Source of the DNA: Ecdyonurus torrentis
Taxonomy: Eukaryota; Arthropoda; Insecta; Ephemeroptera; Heptageniidae
Direction of reading: 5' to 3'
Assembly: GCA_949318235.1 (NCBI GenBank)
Contig: OX439129.1
Coordinates: forward strand, 23,929,987 to 23,993,986
DNA length: 64,000 nt
The notes below the pieces were generated by a model that was not told where the DNA came from, ran no database searches, and worked only from the letters and a program-made list of their open reading frames with translations. Below are positions 48,001-62,000 of the stretch, piece by piece. Position numbers and translations under genes: made by a program. The stretch's first letter is position 1. Each line of letters opens with the position of its first letter.

Positions 48001-50244
48001 CTTTTCGACAAATTAAAAATTTCAGTTGGATTAGTAAAAAACGATAGAAAATTCTTTAGCCCCTGTATAATAGATAACTGTTGGAGCTTTAAAGAAACGC
48101 AGGTTGCATAAACATAAGATTTAGCAGGCGAAAACGCGACCTATGTTAATGAAATTAAAAGCTTTTTGAAACTGATCGGTGATTTTTATCATTAAAACAA
48201 TAATAAGGTATATCTTTAGATATGGGGACAAAAACTAAATAGCCCAAGAATTTGTTTTAAATTTTCAGTTTTTCTTTACGTTATATTTAATTGTAGTTTT
48301 AATGGAGCGCACATTAAATTTTAATTAATTTCTACCCATCCTGCCAGGGGCACAAACAAAAAAAAATCATAAAATTAACAGCAACCAGAACAACAACAAC
48401 AAAACGGGACAGTGCCTAGCTTTATCGTAAATACCTATTTTTTTAATAAAACTATTGTAATAAAGGAGTTATTCAAAGTATAATTATACAAACAGTTTAG
48501 TATTATATAAATAATATTCAAATTATCATATAAAATAACATAAAATTTTTGTTAGTTAATAATAATAATAATTATATTATTTAAATTAATGTAAATATAC
48601 AAAATAATATGCATAGTATAAATTAAAATATTTTTATATACATATAAAAAGTTAAAAACAGTATAAAATGTTGTTACATGTTAATTTAACTTTCTCATTT
48701 ATATTTATATGCATATAAGTTAAATATAATAATAATATAAAAAAAAGGTATAATACGGTATGGTAGAGACAGAGAGAGTGTTTTTTTGAGATTCAATATA
48801 GAAAAGAGAAACATGCTGCAGGGTAGGGTGTAATATGTTGTTATTACACCGCGATTGTTTGTCTCTTTAGTAGCTTGTTTTGTGGTACAACCACGTAATG
48901 CATTTAGAGTTTCAATTTAGCGCAGCCAAGCAGGCGATATATATATATATACAGGAGAGTAAAACCCTCATCTCTCTCTCGCTCTCTTCTCGTTGTCACT
49001 AAAATGACTACAGGCGTTTTATAGTATGAGATCGGTTAGCTTTCCTCTATGTCCCACACCCCTTGTATACTATATATTACTCTGTTTTATACACCCTTAA
49101 GCATTTCATAGTGGTGTAAAGTTAAACATTACAGAAAACAAGGATAATCGTTTTGTTTTAATAGAAAATTGTTTATTATATAACCTAACAGTAAAGTATA
49201 TTTTTTTAACTGTCAATCAAAAACATTTATTTAAAAAAAAATTGTAATATTTAAAATGTAATTTCTTTTGTAATCTACTAAAAAAATTTTTTTTTTTTTT
49301 TTTTCATAAATATATTGATGAATATTATTAGTAAAAACGTTTATAAGATAGGATGAGTATTATTTTAAATAAATAAGATTCTGAATTGAATTTATATGAT
49401 GAAATTTTAAATCGAAAATCTAACAAGTAAGATCTTATATATTTGTATGGTGCATTAAAATAATGATAATAATAAAAGTTTTTTGTGTTCTTGTAATATT
49501 GTAAGTTGATAATAGATATCAATTATTAGGCTGCAAACTAAGCAAAGTGCAATTTAAACCGAATGATTCTATTTTACAAATATAATTGCAGGATGTGTTC
49601 CTTTTAAAAACAAATACTGAAACCAGTGAAAAATTAGTAATTAAATTATAGTTTTTATTTATTTAATATATTTATTTTTTTTTGTAGAATTTTTACAAAG
49701 TCTGCGCAAAATTTGAGATAGTTTCTAATCTTACGTGCATGTAATTTAAGGTGAATCTTTTCAACCATCATTAAGTCCGATAAGAGAAATCTAACTTAAT
49801 CTAAATAATTTCTAATAAATTATAGATAAAATGAATGAAATGGTAAGTAAACCTTTAAAAAAGTAAAGTATTCCATTGTTAAATTTAATTATATTTGAAA
49901 AGTTTTGGTTATTCTATACCCTTTTATTATATTATTTGTAAAGAATATATAAGCAATAATATGAAATAAAGATGTCATATATATCTTCCAAATAATATCA
50001 TTTGAAATTTTTATTCAATCACGTACTTTAAAGTTATATAATTCTTTTACACTTCAATATATGTCTCTTTTTTTCTATTTCAATTTTTTTAGGAGAGAAA
50101 ATTGTTAGTTAAACTATAAATTTTAAAAGAATTCAATGTTTTTCAATATGAAGGGGAAAAACAAGAGTTTTTTTACTAAAGTAGAGAGACGTGGGTATTG
50201 GGGGAACATCAATTTTAATGTAGTATTTTGTATGCGCCATTGAA

Positions 50245-50345
50245 TGTATGATTTAGTGTTAGGCACATTGCCGCGGGCCGCGAACGGTGGCTGTGTGGTG
50301 GTGCCGGTGGTGTGGTGGAGAGAAAGAGAGAGCTTATCACACAAT
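50245..50345. other. Small GC-rich island
   Basis: About 100 bp with CCGCGGGCCGCG and GTGGTGGTGCCGGTGGTG, a short G/T-rich stretch next to a GAGAGAAAGAGAGAG tract. Two minus-strand frames read through it without recognisable product. Confidence 0.25.
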
Positions 50346-50944
50346 GTCCATAAAATAGAACCAAGTTAATATGAAAATGATTATGGCTAAGGCAGGATAC
50401 TCCACAGACAATATAAACATGGAAAAAAAAAGTAGGGGATAGGGGAGAAGAATCGTTATATTTCAAAAAAAAAAAATTAATTCATATATAAATTTTTAAG
50501 CTGAATTGGTAAATTTAAAATGCCACAAAATTAAGTTGCAAACTCATAGTTAGACGAAGAATAGAAAGAAAAAAAGAAGGTGAAATTACATGATATTCTC
50601 TTGGTAAAAGCTCACAACTATAACGATACGTTGTTAATTGAAAATATACGTTACATTGAGTACTGTAGTTATAATTATTTATGACACATTTGTTTAGTTA
50701 AAATTTACATGTATATGTACAGTATTAAATGTACTTGTAATGCACAATTAGCTGATTAAAACTGACTTTGCAATATTTACCATGTTTTTTTATATTTGTT
50801 TTCCAATAGATTATGTAATATCACATTTTATCGGCCCATATTCAGTAAATTTGCTAACTTTTACAAAAATATGCAATGCGGGCCAGTAAACATTAAGAGA
50901 AAAAAAAATCAAAAGTGAGTTAATAAACTAGATTGATGAAACAT

Positions 50945-51009
50945 ATTTCAACATATAGAATTGATGCATTGGTGTAAACAAATTTCAACATAGAATTGAT
51001 GCATTGGTG
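50945..51009. repeat. Short tandem duplication, 37-bp period
   Basis: ATTTCAACATA...GAATTGATGCATTGGTG occurs twice (50945-50974 and 50982-51009), the second lacking a TA. A further TTTGGTGCATATACGTACT downstream echoes the sequence that follows the second copy. Confidence 0.6.
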
Positions 51010-51754
51010 CATACGTACTTTGAGGCGTAATTTGGTGCATATACGTACTATCAGTAGATATATTTAATATTTTACGTTGTAATTTATTTTATAGCCATAA
51101 CTTTCTTTGGGCATGCGTTCCTGATTGACTTTTTCCATGGAATAAGTAGTCTTACTTTAAAGAGGTCAAATAAAATACAGCAAATAATGAAAATAGATAA
51201 TGGTAATCAAATGGTAATGGTAATGGAATTAAAATGCGTTATAAACATTTATTTCTCTGCATATTTCTATATGATTTTAGTAGAAAGACAAGATTTTTTT
51301 ATGATTTCTCGTTAAAGTTTTAAAGATCTAAATATATTATTAAATTTTGTATCAATAAATATACTAAAAAATATAAATATATATATAAAGAAAAAGAAAT
51401 AATATTAAGATATCCTGTTTTTATTAAAAATACTGTATATTATGAATCCTTATTTTACTTTTCAACTTAAATTTGAATAATATTTTATTACTAACAAATT
51501 ATTATATTATTTTTCTCTATATATATTTTCCCCCCATTATTTCAAATATATAGATAAAAAAACAAAACTTGAAATTTTATGACACGTGTAGAATTATGAA
51601 ATAAGATGTCTTCTAAGAAGTTTTTTTATTATGAAGAAAGAAAAAAAAATGATATGATGAATGAGTTTGGTTTGCAAGGGTAATGGTTGAAATATGTAAA
51701 AGAGTTCTGGTTGATACTGCTATGATGTGAGTTAAAAAAAAAAAAAAAAAAGCA

Positions 51755-51905
51755 GGGAGTGTAAAGACTATCATTGGCGTGGAATGCCCTCATCTGCTGC
51801 CGCAAGTTTGTGCTTCAAGCGCCGTAAATATGTCTCAACTATACTAGCTATAACTGTAGAGATACGTCATCTAAAAGTAAACTTATGCAGCTACTTCGTA
51901 ACTCC
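51755..51905. other. Non-repetitive island
   Basis: Directly follows a poly(A) tract. Includes CATTGGCGTGGAATGCCC, CTGCTGCCGCAAG and GCGCCGTAAATATG, the last a partial echo of the 18-mer shared by 26.8 and 46.3 kb. No coding signal. Confidence 0.25.
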
Positions 51906-52472
51906 TATACTTGTCATAAACTTTTATTTTATATAAATATATTTTATATATTTTTTTAGAATATAGAAATCAATGTAAATTATTACAAACTAAAGAAGAA
52001 GAAAAAAATTATACATGATGTGGAAAAAATAAATTGAATTTCAAAAGAATATTTCTCACACAAAAATGGTTATATAATAGAATTACAATATTTTATAAAT
52101 TTACAATAAAAAATTGTATATATGTATAAGTAATAAATAATGTTTTATTGTTAGAAAGGACAATCTTGAATTATAAAGAAAAATTTATGTTTTAAATTTT
52201 GCATATTATATTTCTTCTATTTTTTTTTTTTTTTTTTTTGCATCTTTATTACAAAAATATAAACGTCATATTCAGTCTGGAAAAAAAGAAGTTATGAAAT
52301 TGTTTTCTAATACGTAAATTTATATTTTAAACTTTAAACTAGTTCAAAGATCTTTTCTTGCGGTCAATGTTACTTTTTCTATATGGGTAGAATTTTTAAA
52401 ATTTATTTTTGCCGTGGTAACTTATAACATAGCCGTACGTACCATGTATAAATAACACGTCAAAAATGATAA

Positions 52473-52478
<6 letters not shown>

Positions 52479-52545
<67 letters not shown>
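52479..52545. repeat. (AT)n microsatellite
   Basis: Long AT run. Confidence 0.95.
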
Positions 52546-52546
<1 letters not shown>

Positions 52547-53064
52547 CATTTATACTATTTGTAAATATAATAATATGACAGAAATTGATAAAGAAAAATG
52601 TTGCTAGAATACCACATGAATAATTACTTTTATCATTTATTGATTATATCGCCATAAATTAATGTATATATAATTACACGCACCTTCTCCATTATGTGCT
52701 TAAATATATAGTTTTCTCTATTTTAAAATTATGTAATTTGAATATTTTAAAGTATTAGTCAGTTAATACAATCTAAATAAAAATTACGAATAAACAAATT
52801 ATTTGTGTAACTTTTTGCATGCGTAAGCCAAACGTAAACTATATACTCTGTACCTACTAATAAAAATAGTATAAATTGTTCTTAAGTGCCATAAAAATAT
52901 ATTATTTAATATCGATATTAAATTATTTTAGTCTTCTTATATAAAGCAATAAAATACTTATGTATATAATAATGTATTTTTCCACAAAATTAAACTTCAT
53001 ATAAAAATGAAATTTCTATAAAATTGTCTTCTTTAGTGTTTTTAAAAATAAGAAAAATAGATTT

Positions 53065-53068
<4 letters not shown>

Positions 53069-53135
<67 letters not shown>
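53069..53135. repeat. (AT)n microsatellite
   Basis: Long AT run bordering the 53.14-53.34 kb island. Confidence 0.95.
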
Positions 53136-53138
<3 letters not shown>

Positions 53139-53139
53139 C

Positions 53140-53345
53140 TGCAGACTGAGAGAGGTCAGTAGAACGTAAGTAGCCTCTGGTCAGTAGTGTGGTCTCTAGG
53201 GTATATTGAACGATTGCTTCACTTCCCCATCACTTTGCTGCTGCTGTGCTTTCAATCTCACTCACACGTTAGCCTGAGGAGATTCAATATGCGACCAATA
53301 CGCCAGCACCATCACCCTCTTCAAGTATAACGTTGTGCTAGCAAC
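53140..53345. other. Non-repetitive island
   Basis: Follows the (AT)n tract at 53069-53135. Unique sequence with CTGCAGACTGAGAGAGG, two GGTCAGTAG copies (53153 and 53179) and GCTGCTGCTGTGC. No open frame of note; candidate regulatory element. Confidence 0.25.
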
Positions 53346-53721
53346 AAATTTAAATCTGTTCTTACAACACTTCAAGTCAAAAGCATGTTTTTTGCTTTTC
53401 TTTTTCAAGTAGTGTATGCAAAAACTAAAGTAGAAACAATATTTGAAAATAGTAATATTGATTTTTTTTTTATGAAATAGTTTTAGAAGTTTAAATTTAT
53501 CATAATATAATAAATAATGTAAAACTGTTTTTTTTTTTTTTTTTTCGATTTGGTTTTGCCTATAAAAAGATAAATTAGATTATAGATGATAATGAAACAA
53601 TGAAAATTAGTGCTATTTTCTGTGTTTACATTTTTTCCGTGTATTTTATATAAATTATTAACATGATTTATTAAATGAAGTTTCACAGTTACGTAATTGT
53701 AAGTATATAAATACCCACATT

Positions 53722-53787
53722 CATAATAATAAATGGTTTTTATTAGAGGCCAAAAAAGGTAAAAACCCACTTACATGGTCCTCTGAC
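53722..53787 (-). repeat. Dispersed GTCAGAGGACC repeat, copy 2
   Basis: Reverse-strand copy, closely matching copy 1 through the head, the T6-GGCCTCT segment and the AATAAAAACC/TTATTATTAT tail, then diverging. It lies 275 bp from copy 3 in the same orientation. Confidence 0.6.
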
Positions 53788-54061
53788 TTTCTTGAAACAA
53801 AAATTTGCAATAGTCAGGGTATTTTATTTATTCATATATTTATTTATTCATACATTATACATAATTATCAAAGAAAAATCAGTTATATATATTATGAAAT
53901 TAATTTTTAATACATAATATTTTGAAGAAATGAGTGCAATCATTTATATAATTAATAACATATTTATAACATATTTATATCACTTGTAACAGTTTTTTTA
54001 CTATTAAGTACATTAAGTAAAAAATTTAAAATAATTTGATCAAAATTAATATTAATAATAA

Positions 54062-54117
54062 ATTATTTTTATTGAGCGGCCACAAAAGGTATACACCCAC
54101 TTACATGGTCCTCTGAC
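54062..54117 (-). repeat. Dispersed GTCAGAGGACC repeat, copy 3
   Basis: Reverse-strand copy. The head GTCAGAGGACCATGTAAGTG is identical to the other two; the later part is more diverged (GGCCGCTCAATAAAAAT). It sits 167 bp left of the 2.68-kb hAT-like element, outside its target duplication. Confidence 0.6.
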
Positions 54118-54291
54118 ATATTTGGACATAATTATCTTGTCAGAGATTTGTAATAAAATGAAGATTAAAACATACAGTATAATAATAAATGCTAACTCTC
54201 TGTACATATTATATTAAATAAGTTATTTTCTTAAACACAATCAAAATTAAGAGTAATTGGATTTCTTCTATTAGCTATTTTATGTTGAAAA

Positions 54292-55806
54292 TAGAGTACT
54301 CTAGAAGGGGGGAGTATACGCGCACCCTTTGTTGGGGTTTTTTGATCACGAAAAATCGCGTAAGTAATGGGAAAAATCGCGATTTTGAAACATCATAACT
54401 ATTGAACAAAGGAAGTTACAGCATTGAAATTTTCACAGAACAAACTTCATTTTATGGCGATTTTATGTTTAAAATTTCAAAACTCCCAGTGTGTTATAAA
54501 TTTAATTTATTTTAGCTTTAAAAATATCATATTTTGAAAATCAATACTCGACGCTTATTGGCTAATGCGCTCCAACTATGAAAAATAAAAAATAAACAAA
54601 CTCAACGCTCTTGTGCTTGCTGTCTACAATGTTTATATAAACACGCAAATATATTAAAAATATATTATATAATATATAAATTAATCGCTACTTTTTATTT
54701 CTATAATTATTGTCATAGTTACAAATCTAAGGAAAAAAATAATTAAAAATGCCTAAATTTTATATGTGCCTAATTTTTTACATTACGTTTTTAGTAACTC
54801 GCCAAGTCTATTAAAAATGCATAGTGACAACCTCTTAACTTAATTTATATACTTTAATTTTTTGCTACTTTTAGATTAAGTTTTTAGCTAAATTAATCTA
54901 AATTGCACTTTTGTGTTATAATCGTAGTTTATTCATGCGTAATGTACTTATTGAGAATTGAGAATATGTTAATATATAAATTGAATATACACTACTAATT
55001 ATTTTATGTAAATTAAAAATAAATTAATACAGGAATAGAATGACATTTACCCCAAAGTAGTAACATTTACTAAAAAAAAAGTACAGGTGATAGCAGGATA
55101 GGTGAAGCAAAAAGCAGGAGTTCTCCGATTCAGCACAGAGCTAATTAAACCACTTACCAATGAGTATAATTTTAATATAAACAATAAAGATAATTAAATT
55201 TTTATAACTTTCACCCTTATTGGATTAGGGGTCCCGTAAATTTATAAACTTCAGATGCTATAAATACATTACATTACCCTGAAATTTTTGCCGTTCTTAC
55301 ACTCTATATATCAAAGATCAAAGGTAAAGAAAAAAAAAAAAAAAAAAAAAAAGAAAACGCCTTGGACGTACTTTATCAGTTTTGTCTTTTATTGTGGAAG
55401 TTTTCCGTGTCTTAATCAAATATAATGACTAATATATACCCACAAGACATTTATTTATTTACGTTTCAATTTTTTTTATTAAATTATTAATATAGAGCCA
55501 TTTTTTAGAGCCGAATTTAGAGCCATATTCGACCGTCCATACTTTGGAAAAGTACTAGAGCTGGGAATAGACCATGACCCCGCGCGTGGTCCAAAAGTAG
55601 CGTTCAATATAAAACTTTGAATATCTCCTTGAGTTTGAGCGCTATTTAGATGCGCTATTTTACCTCTAGATAAGCAAGATGTTTAACCTTTTTGTCATAC
55701 CCATGCAATTTTCAACCCTTATGTTTTTTTACCCTTCAAGGGTTAAAGACCAAAAACACGATTTTCAATATTATTACTTTTGCTATATAATGCTTTATTA
55801 TTATTA

Positions 55807-55884
<78 letters not shown>

Positions 55885-56971
55885 GAATTTCATTTCTGTG
55901 GTGTCTGAAATTCATGTAGTACCTCCTATTAAAACAATACGAAAAGAAATATTTAAAAACCATTCCAATGGAAAATAGGGCGTAAAAATGATAAGAAAAA
56001 GAAGAAGAAGAAAAAAACAAAAAGAAAAAAAAGTAAATAACACGGAAAAGCAAACCTTACCCAAAATAAATGTTTGGTGCTGAAATCTTATTGCCAGGAG
56101 CTTTCTCATAGGGCACATTGCGTTTTAGCTCTATCTGACCCCCTGGAGGGTGTTTGGGGTGGGGTTTTCCACCCTATTATGATTCTAAAAGCTTAAGTAA
56201 AAGTATTCGTGTCAGATATCGCTCGAGGCAAAATCGACCCTGCTGACCTTGAATCCGTTGTCAGATTTTTGGTAGATGCCACTCCTAAGGTGATGGGGTG
56301 GGGTTTTATTCTCAAAACCGGGAAATTTTTGGAAAAAAAAAAGCGCAAATTTCAATACTCTAGCTGGACTAGGGAAAAGATTAAAAAAACGAGATGTTTC
56401 GTGTATATTATACCTATTATATTTACGTAAAATCGATATACTGATGATGTTTTTAATATCGATAAACAACATAATTCCATATACTTATAAAGAAAACGTA
56501 ATTTAATATCGCTTAAATCAAATTTATGAACATTTATAGTAAATATAGTAAAAATAAAACGATTTAAAAAAAATACTTGCCATTGTTATCACGATAATAG
56601 CTTCGTAAAAAATACAGCGTTTTCAAAAAAGCGTTCAAAATTGAACACTAAATAACGGTATTTGCGAATTATTGCGACTTTTGAATTTATGTTATTTTTT
56701 TCGCCAAATAATAAAGTTTCATCTGTGAAAATTTCATAACTTGACAACGTTTAGGTACAATTTTATGAGTCTTCAAAATATCATTTTTTCCCATTACTTA
56801 CGGTCATTTTCAGAACCAAAAAACCCCCATTTAAATAACATTGACTGACAACAATGAAAATTTTGGGCACGTCAGCCAATCAGATTTGAATATTCTCGAT
56901 TTCAACAACCAATAAAATGGCTTTAAAAATTCTGCTGGATCGCGTATACTCCCCCCTTCTAGAGTACTCTA
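54292..56971. mobile_element. hAT-like DNA transposon, 2.68 kb, no intact transposase
   Basis: Two perfect 31-bp terminal inverted repeats (54292-54322 and 56941-56971). Each begins TAGAGTACTCTAGAAGG and contains a GGGGGG run and TATACGCG. They are bounded by a perfect 8-bp target duplication GTTGAAAA at 54284-54291 and 56972-56979. The first 12 bases are themselves a palindrome. Inside, about 54334-54470 and 56690-56828 form a second, imperfect inverted pair sharing GTAAGTAATGGGAAAAA and GAAATTTTCACAGA. The longest open frames inside are under 100 codons and partly microsatellite, so no transposase is intact. Known: an 8-bp duplication with YARNG termini fits hAT; P superfamily elements also make 8-bp duplications. 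Poly(A) (about 55329-55352) and (TA)n tracts suggest expansions inside the element. Confidence 0.85.
55817..55881. repeat. (TA)n microsatellite inside the hAT-like element
   Basis: TA run preceded by TTTA repeats. Probably expanded after insertion, and it breaks any ancestral coding frame here. Confidence 0.95.
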
Positions 56972-57334
56972 GTTGAAAATAGCAATAAAATAAAATAGAA
57001 ATTAGCATTTAAAAAACAAAATCAGTCTTATACAATTCACATATTCAAACATTTAATTAATACTCTAATTTTGAAGCTTACTAATTTTAAAACATATAAT
57101 TTCAAAACTCGTTATTTTTCTTTCTCCTTATATAATACAGTACACTTTATATATTATTATTATTATTATTTATATACATTTTATATAAATTTAATTTGTA
57201 TAAGAATTGCCCTACAATTTTTACCCCATATACTATTCCAAAAACTTCTTGAATATTATCTACATCAGCTAAATATTGTAAATTGTAAGAAACTCTCCTT
57301 ATTTAATTTTTAATTAAATGATGATTTTTTATGG

Positions 57335-57500
57335 TGAGGAAGCAATATTTGCGGCCATTAGCTTGGTACATATTCCCCGAGCTTCTTTAGAGTTAAATTA
57401 GCCTCTGGGGAGCGCTGATTGCAGCTCGCGGTTTGTTGAGTGACAAGCTAGAGTGGAGAGGAAGTTGCAGCGCCAGCAGACGCCACCCCTAGAGACAAAA
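57335..57500. promoter_or_regulatory. Higher-GC island just right of the hAT-like element
   Basis: Contains TTTGCGGCCATTAGC, GGGGAGCGCTGATTGCAG and AGCGCCAGCAGACGCCACC, the last loosely like a CTCF site. No gene signal. Possible insulator or enhancer, on motif resemblance only. Confidence 0.25.
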
Positions 57501-58125
57501 TCCAATAGCACAAAATTACGTATCCTACATAATCTCAATAATGTTATTTCATATTTTCTTTACATCTCTACAGCAAAATGTATATAATATTAATAATAAC
57601 TGAATAATATATAAATTCAACAAAATACTGTTTATATATAAAAAGTCCATATAATTTTATATTACCCAACTTCCTATAAAATAAAACATGTTTCCTGTAT
57701 TTCTTTCATAAGTAAATGATATTTAGCTTCATAAAGTTATATGAATAAATATAAAACTTTTAATATAATAAATTGTTTTTTAAGTTAACGTTTAAATTGG
57801 ATATAGTATGTGCAATTTATTTTATTTCTTTAACTTTGATAATTTATAATGAAATTATGCTATATGATTCTTGCACTTTATAAAGTACTGTACTTTAAAA
57901 ATGATGCAAGATATTTTTTTGTATGTAATAATTTTTTTAATACTTACTTTGAATAAAGCAATAATTTTAAATTATTTTAGAATAATACAGTATAATAGAT
58001 ATTGGAATGAATCCATGCTATTAAAAATTATTGCTTTTAAAAAGCAGCCTATATTTGAATTGTTAAAAGATTTGCTTTTTTTTTTGTTATAGAAACAATA
58101 TTATAGTCGTAAAAATGTATTTGCA

Positions 58126-58127
<2 letters not shown>

Positions 58128-58167
<40 letters not shown>
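58128..58167. repeat. (CT)n microsatellite
   Basis: Uninterrupted CT run. Confidence 0.95.
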
Positions 58168-58169
<2 letters not shown>

Positions 58170-58587
58170 GTTGATTTTTTTTCCAGCAGTGAGTGAAAAA
58201 CGCAAAGAAGAGACTTGCCGAGCTGCGATATTTGTTCGTCAGATAAGAGAAAACAATTAGCAAAAGAAGGAGGCTGCTTGGGTTCTTAATTTTTTGCATA
58301 TGCTCCCCTCCTACTGTCTTCATCTCATCTCTTTACTGAGAGCAACTCTGAAATATTATTGAAGTAAGCAGAACGTACCACTCGCTCGTTTCTTTGCAAA
58401 GATAAGGCAGCAGTAATTGAAACGTTTACTACTGCAGCACAACCTAGAGGAAAATTAATTATTCAAATTTCATTACACTTTTTATTATTATTATTATTAT
58501 TTTGCTTCTTTGCAAGATTTTGAATATAAGAACAGAGGAGAAATTTCTACTCCTCTTTATTTTTTTATCATGTAGCACATTTCAGAT

Positions 58588-58796
<209 letters not shown>

Positions 58797-58993
58797 CCAT
58801 TGGTATATGTTTATTGTTTATTGCAATTGTATAATTGAATGATGATAAAATATATATAAACTTCCAAGTCAAAGCTAATAAGCTTATTCTAGTTTTAAAA
58901 ATGCGCACCCAGAGTACAGTACATCAAATAAATGTAACAACATACGCGTAGTTAATGAGAAGTGTGTTTTTTTTTTTACTTGTATTATTACAA

Positions 58994-59029
58994 TTGACCT
59001 ACTCGTAGTAGGTCAAATTGACCTACTAC
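58994..59029. promoter_or_regulatory. Perfect 25-bp palindrome of TAGGTCA half-sites
   Basis: 59005-59029 is a perfect palindrome: GTAGTAGGTCAA, a central A, then its reverse complement. It contains AGGTCA-AAT-TGACCT (59010-59024), an inverted repeat with 3-bp spacing. A third half-site, TTGACCTACT, lies just upstream (58994-59003) and pairs with the left arm across CGT. AGGTCA is the nuclear-receptor half-site; TAGGTCA suits the ROR/HR3 and E75 groups. Functional binding is inference. Confidence 0.5.
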
Positions 59030-62000
59030 CACTTAAAGCGTTATTGTTATTCTTAAATAACTAAAGGTATGAAGAAAAAAAAAAGGAAGGTTTTTAAAAT
59101 AATAAAACAATAATTATAAAATAGAAATTAAAAAAAATCTTTATAAATAGAAAAATAATTCATGATTTGCATTAGAATTGTTTACATTGTTGCAAACTTA
59201 TCAGTGATCAAATTTTCTTTGCCATAAGAAAATCATCGAATATAAACAGTTTTATCACTTTTGTCATCAACAATAAAAAAAATGATGCAAGTCGTGATTT
59301 GAGCTATTGAAAATTTAATTATACTAAACAATACACTTTATTAGGCAATAGATAACAAATTTTATGATAACGATAATCTACGTGTTTAGTAATATTTTTA
59401 ACTCTGCTTTATAATATCAACTTTATATATTAAATCACATTGCTTTCTTGCCTTAAAAAAATCAAGTTGTATTTTGCATTTTTAGTTAATCAGATTATAC
59501 ATTCACTTAAGTAATGCATAAATTATCAATAAACAATGTTTCCGTCTAGACTAACTTGTATGTACTTTGTGTATATAATATGTAATAGTTTATTGTAAAC
59601 AGCTGAGCTACAACCTTTCTTATCGTTGAATATCTTTTTGTTTGCATAAAATAAGACGTATTTTTTGCTTATCTTATATAATGTAAAATTCATCGTAAAC
59701 TAAAATGAAATAACATCTTGCTTTATCAGGAAAATTCTTCCTTTAAGAATTGTTTACAACAAGTATACATACCATAATAAAGAATAAAACATACATTAAA
59801 TAATACAACTCGCAAGCAAAGCAATTTTGTGTTTAATAATCCGTAGAGCTCTAAATGCAAATCTAAAAGTTATAAATTTTGCAGATTGTATGTTATGCAT
59901 TTTTTAGTAGGTCTATAGAAGTACATATAGGCATTAAATTTTACACAAGTTTTATTTCTTTCACAAATTTTACTCCAATAACAAAGATTTACCAAATTTA
60001 ATTGGAAATCAGTAAATGTCATTGTGAGGAAAATTGAGTAATTTAAAAATGTAACAAGTGACATTTTAAAAATTAATTTAAAAAAATATATATTAATTCA
60101 GATTTTTTTCTTTTTACTAAAGCAGTTACAGGTAATTAAAAACTAAAAACAGAAGAATATTGAGTAGAAATTATATAATATGTTAATATATCTAATAATT
60201 GAAGTATTACTATATTATTAATGTCATATAACATTATAGTATTATTGTACAATATCATGAACTAATCGCAAACAAGAAAAGAAGTTGATAAATTTTATAT
60301 ATTGTTGCTCCTGCCATCTTTTCTCTTCATACTAAACTATAATAGCAAGTCGAAACACAACTCGTCTTTTCAATAAAACATATAAAAAACATGTGAAGTA
60401 GAATCAATACATTATTTATTCGTTACTATAACTTTGGGGAAAAAAATATTAACTTGAATAATAATAAAATAAAAATTTACTATTTTAAATTGCGCATAAA
60501 CGATTTGCTCAGTTTGATAATTTAAAAGTATATATTATCTTGAAGTTATCTACTAATAAATAAAAACCATTTATTATTATTATTATTATTATTAGTCGCA
60601 TATTCAATTTTTAAATTGGTATTATTGAAATAAAAAAAAAATCTTGTAATTTATTTTAAAATGATAATCATCAATCAATTTATTGTTAATACATTATTAA
60701 AGAAAAAAGAAGAAGAAAAAAAAGTAACAAAAAAAGAGAGTGGATTATAATAATGTTTATTTCAATACCTTCTATTAAATTCAGTGGTTATACAGTGTAC
60801 ACTCGATTGTGATAATATATTTTAGTATTTTACCATATTATGCTCTCACAATGCCTTAATAAACTTATTATTATTATAAGTTATTATTATTATTATTACA
60901 TTATGCAATGTTATTCTTAAGAGAGAAACTTGCGCTGAATTTGAATGGCAAAACAAATATTTTTCACTACCCTGTAAATCTATATTTTCTGTGAACCTAT
61001 ACACGCATCACGCATCTACATAATCACAATCTATATCATGATGCGTTTTTTTTTTAAATGAGTTGCTTAAACTAATGACTTTAAAATATTTGTTACTTCA
61101 CAAAAAGTTTCCTCTGTTCAAAATATTTTCAGAAAATAAAGCAAGCTCCGTTGTGATAATAATAATAAAGATGTATATATACATATGAAACTCGGGGTGG
61201 GTGTATGTACGTTTTTATTAAGGATAATAGTCCAGGCAGCTTCAATATGCTGATATTTTTGTACAGTCTGCATGTATTCATTATGTCGAGTACTGAATGA
61301 TAACAATAATCATCATTATTGCAGCAAAAGCGTTTCTGCTTTATGACTTATTCCATTGCTTTATTACACTTCTCTTCTCTCTATACAGTATATTAAATTT
61401 TGATATAATAAAAACAGTTGCCATGTCAGAAAAACTATTTTAATATGTAAAAATATTTAGTGGTGTATAAAATAAATGAAATAAACTTTATATAATATTA
61501 TATACAATATATTTGTATATTATATATATATGTAAATAATATTAATAAGTAATAATAAGTTAGGGTTAAATATTATTGTTATTTTGTTATAAAATATGGT
61601 AGTATTCTTGCTTTAGTCATTGTTAGAGAATGTCTCCAATGTATTTCTCATTAGGTTTCTTCTTTTACATAAAATATTGTATTTTCTTTGTATTATAGTA
61701 GTAATTATAAGAAAAGTGTTGCTCTGTTTTCTATTGCTTAATTATTTGTATATATCAAGTTATGTATGCGAATTTTGAATATCATCGTTTTAACTCGCAA
61801 GCCATGAATATAAAAAAAGAAGGGGAAAACAATAATTATCTGTAAACTGTATAAGCATTATCATGTTTAAATGGAATGTTTTCTTCCTTTCTATATGTTA
61901 ATTCTAAAAGAAAATATGTACAAAAGATGTACAAAATATACGTATGTATTTTAAAATGTACTTTAATTTTAAGTCGCAGATTATATAATATATAAACTTG

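Noticed and set aside
55679..56430. Short frames inside the 2.68-kb element as transposase remnants
   Set aside because: Translations of 73-99 residues show no recognisable transposase motif, and one is partly a microsatellite.
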